64,000 nt of DNA from Acidimicrobiia bacterium (GCA_016871335.1 VFZF01000006.1:62001-126000); one strand, 5' to 3'. Positions 50,285 through 59,143 are shown, counted from the first letter of the stretch. A program made the numbers and translations. The notes: generated by a model from the sequence alone, not told the origin.

Positions 50285-52742
50285 CGTCCAACCTCGCTTC
50301 CCGTGCCTGGTGTGCCGCCGTGTCCGCAGGCGCCGCCGGCGCCGTGGTGTCGCCGCCGCGGCGGGTCCACCGCACGGCCACGCCACCCACCACCAGAATA
50401 CCCAACGCCCCGATCGCGTACGGCAGGAACCAGGCCAGGCGATTAAAGCCCTTGTCAATCGGCGCGGCCAGCACTTCCTGGCTGCCGTACTTGGTCACGT
50501 AGTAGTCGACGATGTCGTCGTAGGACTTCCCTTCGGCGATCAGGGCCGCGATTTCCTGCCGCATGACATCCGCCGTGCCGCAGGTGCACTCCGCCACCCG
50601 CTTGCGTCCACAGGTGCCGCACATGCAGATGATGTTCTCGCGCGCCTTTTTTTCATCCGGCGACCGTGGCACCAGCAGCACAACCTGCGGGTTCTCCACG
50701 TGTTGGGCGTGGGCATGCGGCGCAAACGCCCCCAGCGCGAATACCATCAGCAGCGCCGTGGTCACAGCCCCGGCCGGCGACTTTGCGGCGGCATACGCCA
50801 TCGCGCGTTCCGGCAACAGCGACAGGATCGTGCCGATCCCGAGAATGCCAAATCCGAACCAGACCCAGTTCACCAGTGGATTCACCGTCACCTCGAACGT
50901 CGCGCGTTGTGTCTCCAGCTCGTAGCCGGCCAACACGATGTAGAGGTCATCCGCGAAGCCTCGTCGAATCGCCACCTCCGTGGTGGGCTCGTCTTCGCGC
51001 CCGTTGAAGAACCAGCGCGCGGGGTACATGCCGCCCAGCGCCGCGCCCTCCTTCGTCACCGTCGTATGGCCGGTGATCATCTGCTTCTGCGCGTCGTTGG
51101 TCACCTTCAGCGCGTCGTATTTCACGACGTAATCGCCAATGGCCACTTCCTGCCCGGGTTCGAGATTGATCTGTTCTTCAAGCTTGAAGCCGTTGCCGGC
51201 GAACCCGAAGAAGATCAGCACAATGCCCAGGTGCACGATGTAGCCCGCGTACCGGCGGCGCGACCGCGCGAACAGCCCGATCATCGCCGTGAAGCGGTCC
51301 GTGCCTGTGGCGCGCTGCCGCACGCCGGACCCGCGCCAGAACTCCTGCACGATGGTCGTGAACACCCACGCGCACAACCCGAAGCACAGGCCGGCCGCCC
51401 AGAAGTTCGCCCCCAGATACATCACCACGCCGGTGGTGACCACGCCCAGGATCGCCGGCCAGAGGAACTGGTGCAGCATGTTGCTCATCGCCGACTTGCG
51501 CCACGCGAGCAGCGGGCCGATGCCGGTCAGCAGAAGCAGCATCAACCCGATGGGCAGCATCCACTTGTCGAAAAACGGCGGCCCCACCGTCAGGCGCTCG
51601 CCGCGCAGGGCTTCGCTGATCGTCGGGAACATCGTCGCAAACAACACGAAGAATGCGGAGAACAGCAGAATCCAGTTGTTGGCCAGGAACGCCGCTTCCC
51701 GCGACGCCCATGAGTCGAGTTCATTGCGGGCGCGCAGCAACGGCATCCGCCAAATCACCAAACCAAAACTGACGGTGAGAATCACGATCATGAAGACCGT
51801 GAACATCCATGCGAGCTCGCGGTCCTCACCGAAGGCATGCACCGACTGCACGATGCCGGAGCGCGTCATGAACGTGCCGAAGATCGTGAGGAAGAACGTC
51901 ATGATCACCAACGAGACGTTCCACACCTTCAACATCCCGCGCCGTTCCTGCACCATGACCGAGTGCAGAAACGCCGTCGCGGTGAACCAGGGCAACAGGC
52001 CGGCGTTTTCCACCGGGTCCCAGCCCCAATAGCCGCCCCAGCCGAGTTCTTCGTACGCCCACAGGCCGCCCAGCGCGAGCCCCAGGCTCAGAAACAGCCA
52101 CGACGTCATCGTCCAGCGCCGCACCGCGCGCAGCCACGAATCATCCAGTTGCCCGGTGATCAGCGCCGCGAGACCGAAGGCAAACGGAATGGTCATGCCG
52201 ACGAAGCCCAGGTACAGCATCGGCGGGTGGATGATCATGTAGAAGTTCTGGAGCAGCGGATTTAATCCGCGGCCATCCGCCGGTGTCGAGAACAGATGCG
52301 TCTCGAACGGGTTGTTGTGGATGACCATCAGGAACAGGAAGAACATCTGCGTCGCGGCGATCACGGCCACGACCCACGGAATCAGCAGCCGATGCCGCTC
52401 GCGGTTCACGTGAATCGCCACACTGGCAAAAATCGCGAGCAGCGTCACCCAGAACAGCAGCGACCCGTCGAGACCGCCCCAGTACGACGTCAGCTTGAAG
52501 AACAGCGGCATCGCCGAGTCCGAGTAGCTGTTCACGTACTTGATGCTGTAATCGCCGACGACGAACGCGTAGACGATGATTGAGGAGAGCACCAGGGTGA
52601 GCCCGGTCAGCACATGCGAGAGCCCGACCGCGCCGTCAGTCAGCGCCAGGCTGCGCCGGCGTCCGCCGGCGATACCGGCCGCAAAAGCCCCAGCCGCGAC
52701 GACAAACGCCGCGAGGATCAGAAAGGTTCCGAGAGTAGCCAC
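50262..52742 (-). CDS. ccmF: CcmF-CcmH fusion: cytochrome c haem lyase with C-terminal CcmH domain
   Basis: 826-residue inner-membrane protein. Residues 1-670 are CcmF: about 13-15 helices, the WWD-type domain GWGGYWGWDPVENAGLLPWF, and conserved histidines such as those in MIIHPPMLYLGFVG and TATAFLHSVMVQ. After a further helix and a histidine-rich linker, residues about 695-795 form a CcmH domain: CMCGTCG (C706, C708, C711), CTCG (C719, C721), EIAALIAEGKSYDDIVDYYV and a C-terminal helix. CcmF joins haem to apocytochrome, CcmH reduces its CXXCH cysteines, so the fusion physically couples both steps. Confidence 0.95.
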   Translation of the reverse strand: MATLGTFLILAAFVVAAGAFAAGIAGGRRRSLALTDGAVGLSHVLTGLTLVLSSIIVYAFVVGDYSIKYVNSYSDSAMPLFFKLTSYWGGLDGSLLFWVTLLAIFASVAIHVNRERHRLLIPWVVAVIAATQMFFLFLMVIHNNPFETHLFSTPADGRGLNPLLQNFYMIIHPPMLYLGFVGMTIPFAFGLAALITGQLDDSWLRAVRRWTMTSWLFLSLGLALGGLWAYEELGWGGYWGWDPVENAGLLPWFTATAFLHSVMVQERRGMLKVWNVSLVIMTFFLTIFGTFMTRSGIVQSVHAFGEDRELAWMFTVFMIVILTVSFGLVIWRMPLLRARNELDSWASREAAFLANNWILLFSAFFVLFATMFPTISEALRGERLTVGPPFFDKWMLPIGLMLLLLTGIGPLLAWRKSAMSNMLHQFLWPAILGVVTTGVVMYLGANFWAAGLCFGLCAWVFTTIVQEFWRGSGVRQRATGTDRFTAMIGLFARSRRRYAGYIVHLGIVLIFFGFAGNGFKLEEQINLEPGQEVAIGDYVVKYDALKVTNDAQKQMITGHTTVTKEGAALGGMYPARWFFNGREDEPTTEVAIRRGFADDLYIVLAGYELETQRATFEVTVNPLVNWVWFGFGILGIGTILSLLPERAMAYAAAKSPAGAVTTALLMVFALGAFAPHAHAQHVENPQVVLLVPRSPDEKKARENIICMCGTCGRKRVAECTCGTADVMRQEIAALIAEGKSYDDIVDYYVTKYGSQEVLAAPIDKGFNRLAWFLPYAIGALGILVVGGVAVRWTRRGGDTTAPAAPADTAAHQAREARLDDELRDLD

Positions 52743-52745
52743 GGC

Positions 52746-53156
52746 CTACCGCACCGCTGCCGGGAGGGCGTCGGCTTCGTACCGGGATGGGCACTTGGCC
52801 ATGATCCCGTCCTTCTCCACGGTGATGGTGTCGCCGTTGAGTTTGCCCTTGACGACCACCTCGGCGTCCTTCTTGAACGTATCCGGCACCACACCCTGAT
52901 ACATCGCGTTGACCGTCTTGCCGTTGGCCTGAATCGTAAACCGATACTCAAGCGTCGTCGGGTTGAACAGCGGATCACCGAGCACGTATCCGTGCACGCG
53001 CAACCGCTTGCCTTCCCACTGGGCCGGCTCGGCCATGACTTCGTCGACGTACTTGTAATACTCGGCGCCTTCCGAAATGGAGGAGTACATCAGGAACGAA
53101 AGCGCGCCAACAATCACCAGAGCGGAGAGACTGACTCGGACCGTTTTCTTGGACAT
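52746..53156 (-). CDS. ccmE: Haem chaperone CcmE, CxxxY type
   Basis: 136-residue periplasmic haem chaperone with an N-terminal anchor helix (about 7-24) and an OB-fold beta-barrel (AEYYKYVDEVM, KRLRVHGYVLGD, VVVKGKL). The usual haem-binding HxxxY motif is replaced by C122-P-S-R-Y126 (KCPSRYE). CxxxY CcmE proteins are known from archaea and some deltaproteobacteria, in variant Ccm systems. ATG at 53156 chosen; upstream in-frame sequence is unrelated. Lies 3 bases before the ccmF-ccmH gene. Confidence 0.94.
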   Translation of the reverse strand: MSKKTVRVSLSALVIVGALSFLMYSSISEGAEYYKYVDEVMAEPAQWEGKRLRVHGYVLGDPLFNPTTLEYRFTIQANGKTVNAMYQGVVPDTFKKDAEVVVKGKLNGDTITVEKDGIMAKCPSRYEADALPAAVR

Positions 53157-53211
53157 TACGAGGCCTCGTCGTAGGTAAGTGCCCACCGGAATTCGCACGG
53201 CAGGCACGTTC

Positions 53212-53778
53212 TCAGGATACCACCGATACACCGCGCAGAAGACGATCGACCACCGCCACCGGCAGGCCGACGACATTCGTGTATGAGCCCTCGATTCTCG
53301 GAATGAAACGCGAGGCCAGCCCCTGGATGCCGTACGCCCCGGCCTTGTCCCTCGGTTCTCCACTCTGCACGTACGTCGCGATTTCCTGCGGAGCAAGTGC
53401 ATGCATCCACACGACCGTCTCCTCGATGGCGTCCATGGGTTTCGGCCCGCCGACCAATGACACCGCCGTCAGCACGCGATGCGCACGCCCCGACAGTTTC
53501 TCCAGCATCGCCACCGCATCGGCATCGTCCACAGGCTTTCCAAGCACGTCGCCGTCGACGACGACGATGGTGTCGGCGCCGAGAACCACGGCGCCGGACC
53601 GGCGCGCGCTGACCGCCTCGGCCTTCGACCGGGCGACACGGCGCGCGTAGGCTTCGGCCTCTTCTTCCGGGCGGCGGCGTTCATCAACATCCGCCACGTC
53701 TACCGTGAACTGAAATCCTGCCGCCGTGAGCAACTCCCGGCGTCGTGGCGAGGCGGACGCGAGGATCAATGGGAGCAT
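53212..53778 (-). CDS. maf: Maf family nucleotide pyrophosphatase
   Basis: 188-residue house-cleaning hydrolase, most like YhdE-type dTTP/UTP pyrophosphatases. Signatures: LILASASPRRRELL (4-17), ADVDERR, SKAEAV, GADTIVVVDG and DKAGAYGIQG. The ATG at 53778 gives the usual length; a further upstream extension reads through the divergent DUF721 gene and is rejected. A -10-like TATCAT lies 7 bases upstream, suggesting a leaderless message. The ccm operon begins 55 bases downstream. Confidence 0.94.
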   Translation of the reverse strand: MLPLILASASPRRRELLTAAGFQFTVDVADVDERRRPEEEAEAYARRVARSKAEAVSARRSGAVVLGADTIVVVDGDVLGKPVDDADAVAMLEKLSGRAHRVLTAVSLVGGPKPMDAIEETVVWMHALAPQEIATYVQSGEPRDKAGAYGIQGLASRFIPRIEGSYTNVVGLPVAVVDRLLRGVSVVS

Positions 53779-53785
53779 CCCCCGG

Positions 53786-53795
53786 ATGATACACT
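53786..53795. promoter_or_regulatory. Back-to-back -10 hexamers sharing TA between maf and DUF721 genes
   Basis: ATGATACACT contains TATCAT on the minus strand (53791-53786, 7 bases before the maf ATG) and TACACT on the plus strand (53790-53795, 11 bases before the ATG at 53807). The spacer between the two start codons is 28 bases. Confidence 0.5.
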
Positions 53796-53806
53796 TCGAG
53801 GTCGGC

Positions 53807-54103
53807 ATGGAATCGCTGCAGCAGACCGCCGTTCGTGCGCTTGGCCCCCTGCTCCACGCCCAGCCCCTGTCCCCCGGCAAAGTCGCGTTTGCGTGGTCCA
53901 TCGCGGCAGGTCCCCTGCTGGCGCGGCACGGCACACCCCATTGGCACCCCGACGGCACGTTGTACGTGCATGCGCGGGAACTGGTGTGGTTCAAGGAACT
54001 GGAACGTGCGAAGCCGGTCGTCGCCGAACGCCTCGCCCAGCTGCTCGGACCCGGTGTGGTCCGTCACATTGCCATTACTCGATCGGAGTTCTCCCATGCG
54101 TGA
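53807..54103 (+). CDS. DUF721 (DciA-like) protein
   Basis: 98-residue protein of the DUF721 family; DciA members help load replicative helicase in many bacteria lacking DnaC. Core: [35 protein letters not shown] and [16 protein letters not shown], then [16 protein letters not shown]. The ATG at 53807 is preferred; one at 53786 would overlap the proposed -10. Its stop overlaps the thiolase start by 8 bases. Whether it is a true DciA is uncertain because only the core domain is present. Confidence 0.78.
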   Translation: MESLQQTAVRALGPLLHAQPLSPGKVAFAWSIAAGPLLARHGTPHWHPDGTLYVHARELVWFKELERAKPVVAERLAQLLGPGVVRHIAITRSEFSHA

Positions 54104-55277
54104 AACCGTCATCGTCAGCGCCGTTCGCACCCCGACCGGCAAGTTCCTCGGCGTGCTGAAGGATTTCCGGGCTCCGGACCTTGGCGCCCTGGTTGTGCGC
54201 GAATCGGTCCGTCGTGCCGGAATTGATCCCGCGCTGGTGGACGAATGCCTGATGGGGAATGTCGTGCAGGCGGGCGTCGGCCAGGCGCCCGCACGGCAGG
54301 CGGCGTTGCGCGGCGGGCTCGCCAACTCCGTTGGTGCGCTCACCATCAACAAGGTCTGCGGGTCGGGCCTGAAGGCCGTGATGCTCGCCGCGCAGGGAAT
54401 CAACGCCGGGGACATCGACATCGCGGTCGCCGGCGGCATGGAGTCCATGAGCAACTGTCCCTACCTCATGACGAAGGTGCGCGAAGGGCTTCGCATGGGC
54501 GACGACAAGATCATCGACTCGATGATTCACGACGGCTTGTGGGATGCGTTTGACGACCTGCACATGGGCATCACCGGCGAACACGTCGCTGGGAAGTTCA
54601 AGGTCACTCGCGAGGAGCAGGACGCGTATGCCGTGAACAGCCACCGCAAGGCGGCGGCCGCCACCCGCGAGGGCGCATTCACCGACGAGATGCTCCCCAT
54701 CTCCATCCCGCAGAAGAAGGGCGACCCGATTCTGGTGAACGCCGACGAACCGATCCGCGAAGACACGTCGATGGAAACGCTTGGCCGCCTCAAGCCCGCG
54801 TTCAAGAAGGACGGCACGGTCACGGCGGGCAATGCGCCCGGCGTGAATGACGCCGCCGCCGCGCTGGTGGTGATGGGCGCTGATGTGGCGGACCGCCTCA
54901 ACCTTACGCCGATCGCGCGTGTGGTCGGTCAGGCGACCGCCGGCCTCGAGCCCCGCATGGTCATGATGACGCCGGTGGAAGCGGTCCGGAAGCTCATGAC
55001 CAAGACCGGCTGGCATCTGCAGGACGTGGACCTGTTTGAGCTGAACGAAGCGTTCTCCGTCCAGGGCGTCGCGGTGGTGCGCGAACTCGGCATCGACCCG
55101 CTGCGTGTGAACGTCCACGGCGGCGCGGTGGCCCTTGGTCACGCGATTGGCGCCTCCGGTGCCCGCGTCCTCACCACGCTGCTCTACGCGCTCAAACGCC
55201 ACGGCAAGACGCGCGGCGTCGCCACGTTGTGCCTCGGCGGCGGCAATGGTGTCGCCCTCGCGGTGGAACGCCTCTAA
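54096..55277 (+). CDS. Acetyl-CoA acetyltransferase (thiolase)
   Basis: 393-residue biosynthetic-type thiolase; condenses or cleaves acetoacetyl-CoA. Nucleophile C88 in [27 protein letters not shown], the [11 protein letters not shown] histidine loop, and [12 protein letters not shown] with the second catalytic Cys. The SD GGAG is within the end of the DUF721 gene. Followed 26 bases later by 3-hydroxyacyl-CoA dehydrogenase, so the pair would run acetyl-CoA to 3-hydroxybutyryl-CoA or beta-oxidation. Confidence 0.95.
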   Translation: MRETVIVSAVRTPTGKFLGVLKDFRAPDLGALVVRESVRRAGIDPALVDECLMGNVVQAGVGQAPARQAALRGGLANSVGALTINKVCGSGLKAVMLAAQGINAGDIDIAVAGGMESMSNCPYLMTKVREGLRMGDDKIIDSMIHDGLWDAFDDLHMGITGEHVAGKFKVTREEQDAYAVNSHRKAAAATREGAFTDEMLPISIPQKKGDPILVNADEPIREDTSMETLGRLKPAFKKDGTVTAGNAPGVNDAAAALVVMGADVADRLNLTPIARVVGQATAGLEPRMVMMTPVEAVRKLMTKTGWHLQDVDLFELNEAFSVQGVAVVRELGIDPLRVNVHGGAVALGHAIGASGARVLTTLLYALKRHGKTRGVATLCLGGGNGVALAVERL

Positions 55278-55303
55278 ACCTTCGGAACAACGGAAGTTCG
55301 AAT

Positions 55304-56152
55304 ATGAGCATCAAGACGATCGGTGTAATCGGCGCGGGCACGATGGGGAACGGGATTGCGCAGGTGTTTGCGCAGTCGGGATTCAACGTGAAGGTATTTG
55401 ACGCGTCGCCCGGCGCCGTCGACAAAGCCCTCAAGATAATTGAAAAGAGCCTCGCGAAGTTCGTGGAGAAGGGCAAGTTGTCGGCGGAGGACGCGGCGGC
55501 CACTCGCGCGCGACTGACCCCGGCCGGCGCGCTCGAAGACTTCGCCGACGTGGACTACGTCGTCGAGGCCGTCATCGAATCACTCGAGGTCAAGCGCACG
55601 ATTTTTTCCGCGCTCGATCGCATTACGCGGCCTGACGTCATCCTGACGTCCAACACATCGTCCATTTCAATCACCACGATCGGCGCCTCGACCAAGCGGC
55701 CGGACAAGGTGCTGGGCATGCACTTCATGAATCCGGTGCCGCTGATGACACTCGTGGAATTGATTCGCGGGCAGGCGGCGTCGACCGAGTCGATGCAGAC
55801 GGCGTCCGCGTTGTGTCGGACCCTCGGCAAGACGCCGCTCGAAGCGGCCGACTACCCGGGCTTCATCGCCAACCGCATCCTCATGCCGATGATCAACGAA
55901 GCGATCTACTGCGTGATGGAAGGCGTGGGCACCAAGGAAGCCATCGACGGGGTGATGAAGCTCGGCATGAATCACCCGATGGGCCCGCTCACGCTAGCCG
56001 ACTTCATCGGCCTCGACGTGTGCCTGGCCATCATGGAGGTGCTGCACGACGGCCTGGGTGATCCCAAGTACCGTCCGTGCCCCCTGCTCCGCCGCATGGT
56101 CGCCGCCGGCCACCTCGGACGAAAAACCGGTCAAGGGTTCTACACCTATTAG
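55304..56152 (+). CDS. 3-hydroxybutyryl-CoA / 3-hydroxyacyl-CoA dehydrogenase
   Basis: 282-residue NAD-dependent dehydrogenase. Rossmann motif [16 protein letters not shown] (8-23), catalytic His in [11 protein letters not shown] with the downstream Glu, [14 protein letters not shown], and a C-terminal [18 protein letters not shown] then [10 protein letters not shown]. Typical short (hbd/PaaH-like) length. The ATG at 55304 has GGAA upstream. A 20-bp hairpin starts 2 bases after the stop. Confidence 0.95.
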   Translation: MSIKTIGVIGAGTMGNGIAQVFAQSGFNVKVFDASPGAVDKALKIIEKSLAKFVEKGKLSAEDAAATRARLTPAGALEDFADVDYVVEAVIESLEVKRTIFSALDRITRPDVILTSNTSSISITTIGASTKRPDKVLGMHFMNPVPLMTLVELIRGQAASTESMQTASALCRTLGKTPLEAADYPGFIANRILMPMINEAIYCVMEGVGTKEAIDGVMKLGMNHPMGPLTLADFIGLDVCLAIMEVLHDGLGDPKYRPCPLLRRMVAAGHLGRKTGQGFYTY

Positions 56153-56153
56153 A

Positions 56154-56203
56154 TTCACAGCGAGCCATGGAGGGCTCCCGTGTCCTCCATGGCTCGTTGT
56201 GAA
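56154..56203. other. Large inverted repeat (20-bp stem) at convergent gene ends
   Basis: Arms 56154-56173 and 56184-56203 pair over 20 positions (13 bp CGAGCCATGGAGG/CCTCCATGGCTCG, one G-T, then 6 bp TTCACA/TGTGAA) with a 10-base loop. It begins 2 bases after the dehydrogenase stop and forms the last codons of the YdjM-like gene on the other strand. It may act as a transcription barrier or mRNA-protecting hairpin; there is no strong T tract. Confidence 0.8.
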
Positions 56204-56700
56204 CGCTTCTTCCACCAGACGCCAGCCGTCACTGGTCCAAGCAGGATCAACTCCTTCCCAATCGACGCCAGATTCATCGACCAGAAGTTGTCGAGCCAAT
56301 ACCGTCTCGAGATCGGCCCGAAGACGCTGAGGCCCGTCTGGTAGTACTCGTGTGACCACGGCCAGAACGCCGTGATCCCCAGCGGCACTGAGGTGTCGAG
56401 CGCCAGCGCGTCGAGCACAGGGTGCGTCAACCAGGCGGCACACACCGCCAGCCAGATCCGCCATCGGGTGGACGCGACCGGCCATCGCTGCCAGGCCGCC
56501 ACGCTGGCGACGAGGATCGCGGCCCCCATGCTGTGGGTTTCCCGGCTGTGACGTCCCCAGAGCAGATCGAGGTCGGGCGCAGCGCCAATAGCGACCAGCA
56601 ACGCGGCCTGTATCAACCGTGCGCGACGGGCCACCGCCACTCCAGCGAGGGCCCATCCCGCGGAGAGCGCCGCCAAACCATGTCCCACAGACGAAGGCAT
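56155..56700 (-). CDS. YdjM/DUF457-like membrane-bound metal-dependent hydrolase
   Basis: 181-residue membrane protein of the LexA-regulated YdjM family. Metal-site pattern: GHGLAALSAGWALAG, AAPDLDLLWGRHSRETHS and THPVLDALALDTSVPLG, plus four predicted helices. The C-terminal 16 codons are encoded within the large hairpin. The ATG at 56700 is preferred; an upstream frame to 56841 runs across the promoter region. A -10-like TAAGGT lies 8 bases upstream. Enzymatic activity of this family is unproven. Confidence 0.8.
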   Translation of the reverse strand: MPSSVGHGLAALSAGWALAGVAVARRARLIQAALLVAIGAAPDLDLLWGRHSRETHSMGAAILVASVAAWQRWPVASTRWRIWLAVCAAWLTHPVLDALALDTSVPLGITAFWPWSHEYYQTGLSVFGPISRRYWLDNFWSMNLASIGKELILLGPVTAGVWWKKRSQRAMEDTGALHGSL

Positions 56701-56708
56701 TCCGTAAG

Positions 56709-56714
56709 ACCTTA
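56709..56714 (-). promoter_or_regulatory. Candidate -10 hexamer (TAAGGT) for the YdjM-like gene
   Basis: TAAGGT on the minus strand ends 8 bases before the ATG at 56700 and lies inside an inverted repeat GTAAG/CTTAC (56704-56715). It suits the leaderless pattern. Weak by itself because the hexamer matches only TANNNT. Confidence 0.35.
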
Positions 56715-56899
56715 CCTCGTCCCTGTGTCCTGCCCTGTCACACGGCACCTGCACGCTGTAGTCGGTTGGCAGAATCCGAATCGCCCGCCCCGCGGGAGAG
56801 GCAGATTTTGTCGTCGCCGCTGGCATGCAGGCGAAAGTCACTACGCCTGTAACTAACTGTTTTTAAGATGGATAGAGGAACACCATGAAGAATTTTCGC

Positions 56900-56928
56900 T
56901 TGACTGACCCCTGGCACACTTCTAGAAT
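56900..56928 (+). promoter_or_regulatory. Sigma-70-type promoter of recA
   Basis: TTGACT at 56900-56905, a 17-base spacer and TAGAAT at 56923-56928: five of six -35 bases and five of six -10 bases match consensus. Start site expected near 56935, giving a leader of about 55 bases with GAGG before the recA ATG at 56990. No LexA palindrome of a known type was recognised nearby. Confidence 0.85.
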
Positions 56929-56989
56929 GACCTATGGTCCAGCCGTGGTCGCGCCCATCGGCGCTCCCGGGGGAAGGATAACGAGGCAT

Positions 56990-58054
56990 ATGGCATCAGC
57001 AGAACGTATCGAGAAGACGGACAGGGCGGATCGCACAGAGACCGGCGTCGACAAGGAGCGCGCAAAGGCCGTCGAACTGGCCGTCGGCCAGATTGAGAAG
57101 CAGTTCGGCAAAGGGTCCATCATGCGACTGGGCGACAAGGGGCTGGTGGCGCCCATTCCGGTGATCTCGACCGGGGCGATCAGCCTCGACTGGGCGCTCG
57201 GCGTCGGCGGGTTTCCGCGCGGCCGGGTCATTGAAATTTTTGGCCCCGAGTCTTCAGGCAAGACCACACTCGCCCTGCAGACCATCGCCCAGGCGCAGAA
57301 ACTGGGCGGAGTCGCGGCGTTTGTCGACGCCGAACATGCCCTCGATGCGAAGTATGCCCAGAAGCTCGGCGTCGATCTGGAGAATCTGCTGGTGTCGCAG
57401 CCCGACAACGGCGAACAAGCCCTCGAAATCACCGAGGTGCTGATTCGCTCCAACGGCGTGGACGTGGTCGTGGTGGACTCGGTCGCCGCCCTCGTCCCGC
57501 GTGCGGAAATCGAAGGCGAGATGGGCGATGCGCAGATGGGCCTCCAGGCCCGGCTGATGTCACAGGCGCTCCGGAAACTCACCGGTGTGGTCGCCAAGTC
57601 GAAGACATCACTGATTTTTATCAATCAGCTGCGCGAAAAGATCGGCGTCATGTTCGGCAACCCCGAAACCACCACCGGCGGCCGCGCGCTGAAGTTCTAC
57701 TCCTCGATGCGCGTGGACATTCGTCGCATCGGCGCCATCAAGGACGGCGATCAGGTCACGGGTGGCCGCACCCGCGTGAAGGTCGTCAAGAACAAGGTCG
57801 CCCCGCCCTTCCGTGAGGCGGAATTCGACGTGATGTACGGCGAGGGCATCTCGCGCGAAGGAGACCTGCTCGACCAAGGCGTCGAACACAACATTGTCGA
57901 AAAGAGCGGCACGTGGTTCTCCTACAAGGGCGACCGCCTGGGCCAGGGCCGGGAGAACTCGAAGACGTTTCTGAAGCAGAACCCGGACACGGCGGCCGCT
58001 ATCGAACTGCAGTTGCGCCAGGTGATGGGGCTCACGTCCCCTGAGAAGGTCTGA
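56990..58054 (+). CDS. recA: Recombinase RecA
   Basis: 354 residues of the strand-exchange ATPase and LexA co-protease. Walker A GPESSGKT (85-92), [27 protein letters not shown] Walker [11 protein letters not shown] and [19 protein letters not shown] loops are all intact. The ATG at 56990 is preceded by GAGG. An upstream in-frame ATG (56885) would add 35 residues without RecA character and overlap the promoter. Followed by a hairpin terminator. Confidence 0.98.
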   Translation: MASAERIEKTDRADRTETGVDKERAKAVELAVGQIEKQFGKGSIMRLGDKGLVAPIPVISTGAISLDWALGVGGFPRGRVIEIFGPESSGKTTLALQTIAQAQKLGGVAAFVDAEHALDAKYAQKLGVDLENLLVSQPDNGEQALEITEVLIRSNGVDVVVVDSVAALVPRAEIEGEMGDAQMGLQARLMSQALRKLTGVVAKSKTSLIFINQLREKIGVMFGNPETTTGGRALKFYSSMRVDIRRIGAIKDGDQVTGGRTRVKVVKNKVAPPFREAEFDVMYGEGISREGDLLDQGVEHNIVEKSGTWFSYKGDRLGQGRENSKTFLKQNPDTAAAIELQLRQVMGLTSPEKV

Positions 58055-58070
58055 ACCAGCCTGATTTCTA

Positions 58071-58110
58071 TGTAGCCGCCCGGGCGTCTTGCGGTGTCCG
58101 GGCGGCTACA
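58071..58110 (+). terminator. Hairpin terminator after recA
   Basis: A perfect 13-bp stem (58071-58083 with 58098-58110, arm TGTAGCCGCCCGG) with a 14-base loop lies 17 bases after the recA stop. The downstream tract GTCTTCCC is only weakly T-rich, so termination may be partial. Confidence 0.75.
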
Positions 58111-58154
58111 GTCTTCCCTCCTCGCTCGGCCCGAATCTTGCTAGTGCGTGCTGT

Positions 58155-59129
58155 ATGACCTCTACACCCACTGGCCGACTCGCTACTTCACTGGTTGTGG
58201 CACTGGCTCTGCCCGTCAGCGGGGCCGTGGCCCTCAACGCAGGCCAGATCAGCCGACCACGCCAGACAACCACCACCGCTCCCTCGCCGGCGATCCCCGC
58301 CACCCAGGCGGGCCCAGTAGCAGCGCGACTGTACCTGGCCGTCCTCGGCCGTGATGGGGACGCCGCCGGCCTGCGCAGCGCGACAACCGAGATTCAGCGA
58401 GGCAGAATCAACAACCAGGTCGCGGCCATGGTAACCAGCGCAGAATTCAGACAAAACGTCCAGCCAAAGCCAGCGTCCGACATTCTGGCCCAGTTCTACC
58501 AGGGACTGTTGGGCCGCAATCCCGATCCGGCAGGCATGAACGCGTTCCTGCCCCGCCTCGGTCGCGGTGAGTACACCGGGGTCATTCTCGAGATGCTCGG
58601 ATCGCCGGAGTTTCGCGAGACGCTGGCAGCTTCACCGGCGAACCTGACCAGCGAGCTTAATTCCTTCAAGCCGATTTCGAGGGTGGATGCGGCACTGCTG
58701 TGTCAGGCAAAGGTCATTACGGCATACAGCGGCGACGTGCCTGGCCGGCGCGTGTTCATCTCATTCGACCAGATGCCGGAAATCTCCCAGGAGCTTCGTT
58801 TCGTGAGCGGAAGCGGTGTCGACCGGCTCGACAACAACCGCACGGTGACCTACCGCTGTGAAAATAACGCCGTGTCGTTCTCGCACGATGACCGCCGCGC
58901 CATGGTGGGTGCCGACCCGCGGGAGAATTTCGGTGCCGCAACCATTGACGCATGCATCGCCGGCGCCGCCCCGGAGTTCCGAGGAGTGTCAGTGCGGGCC
59001 GCTACCATGACCACCACGGACATCGATCGCCAATTCTTCATCCAAGCCTATAGCGTGGTCGATAGCCGGCCGGTTTACGTTGTTTGCGAGTTGGACTACA
59101 CCCGGATTGTGTCAATTCGACGCCGATAG
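58155..59129 (+). CDS. Secreted protein with two DUF4214-like repeats
   Basis: 324 residues; a Sec signal peptide (ATSLVVALALPVSGAVA) precedes a Thr/Pro-rich linker. Two helical DUF4214-type repeats follow: AARLYLAVLGRDGDAAGLRS and ILAQFYQGLLGRNPDPAGMN, each with SxEFR (TSAEFRQ and GSPEFRE). The C-terminal half (about 180-324) is unrecognised, with cysteines LLCQAK, TYRCENN, DACIAG and YVVCELD that could pair. DUF4214 domains often occur in extracellular or S-layer-linked proteins. Adjacent to recA but separated by a hairpin terminator. Confidence 0.8.
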   Translation: MTSTPTGRLATSLVVALALPVSGAVALNAGQISRPRQTTTTAPSPAIPATQAGPVAARLYLAVLGRDGDAAGLRSATTEIQRGRINNQVAAMVTSAEFRQNVQPKPASDILAQFYQGLLGRNPDPAGMNAFLPRLGRGEYTGVILEMLGSPEFRETLAASPANLTSELNSFKPISRVDAALLCQAKVITAYSGDVPGRRVFISFDQMPEISQELRFVSGSGVDRLDNNRTVTYRCENNAVSFSHDDRRAMVGADPRENFGAATIDACIAGAAPEFRGVSVRAATMTTTDIDRQFFIQAYSVVDSRPVYVVCELDYTRIVSIRRR

Positions 59130-59143
59130 GCCCGGCAAGCCAT

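Noticed and set aside
56842-56989. LexA-type SOS box before recA
   Set aside because: No CTGT-N8-ACAG, GAAC-N4-GTTC or similar palindrome could be recognised by eye; regulation by an unknown LexA motif cannot be excluded.
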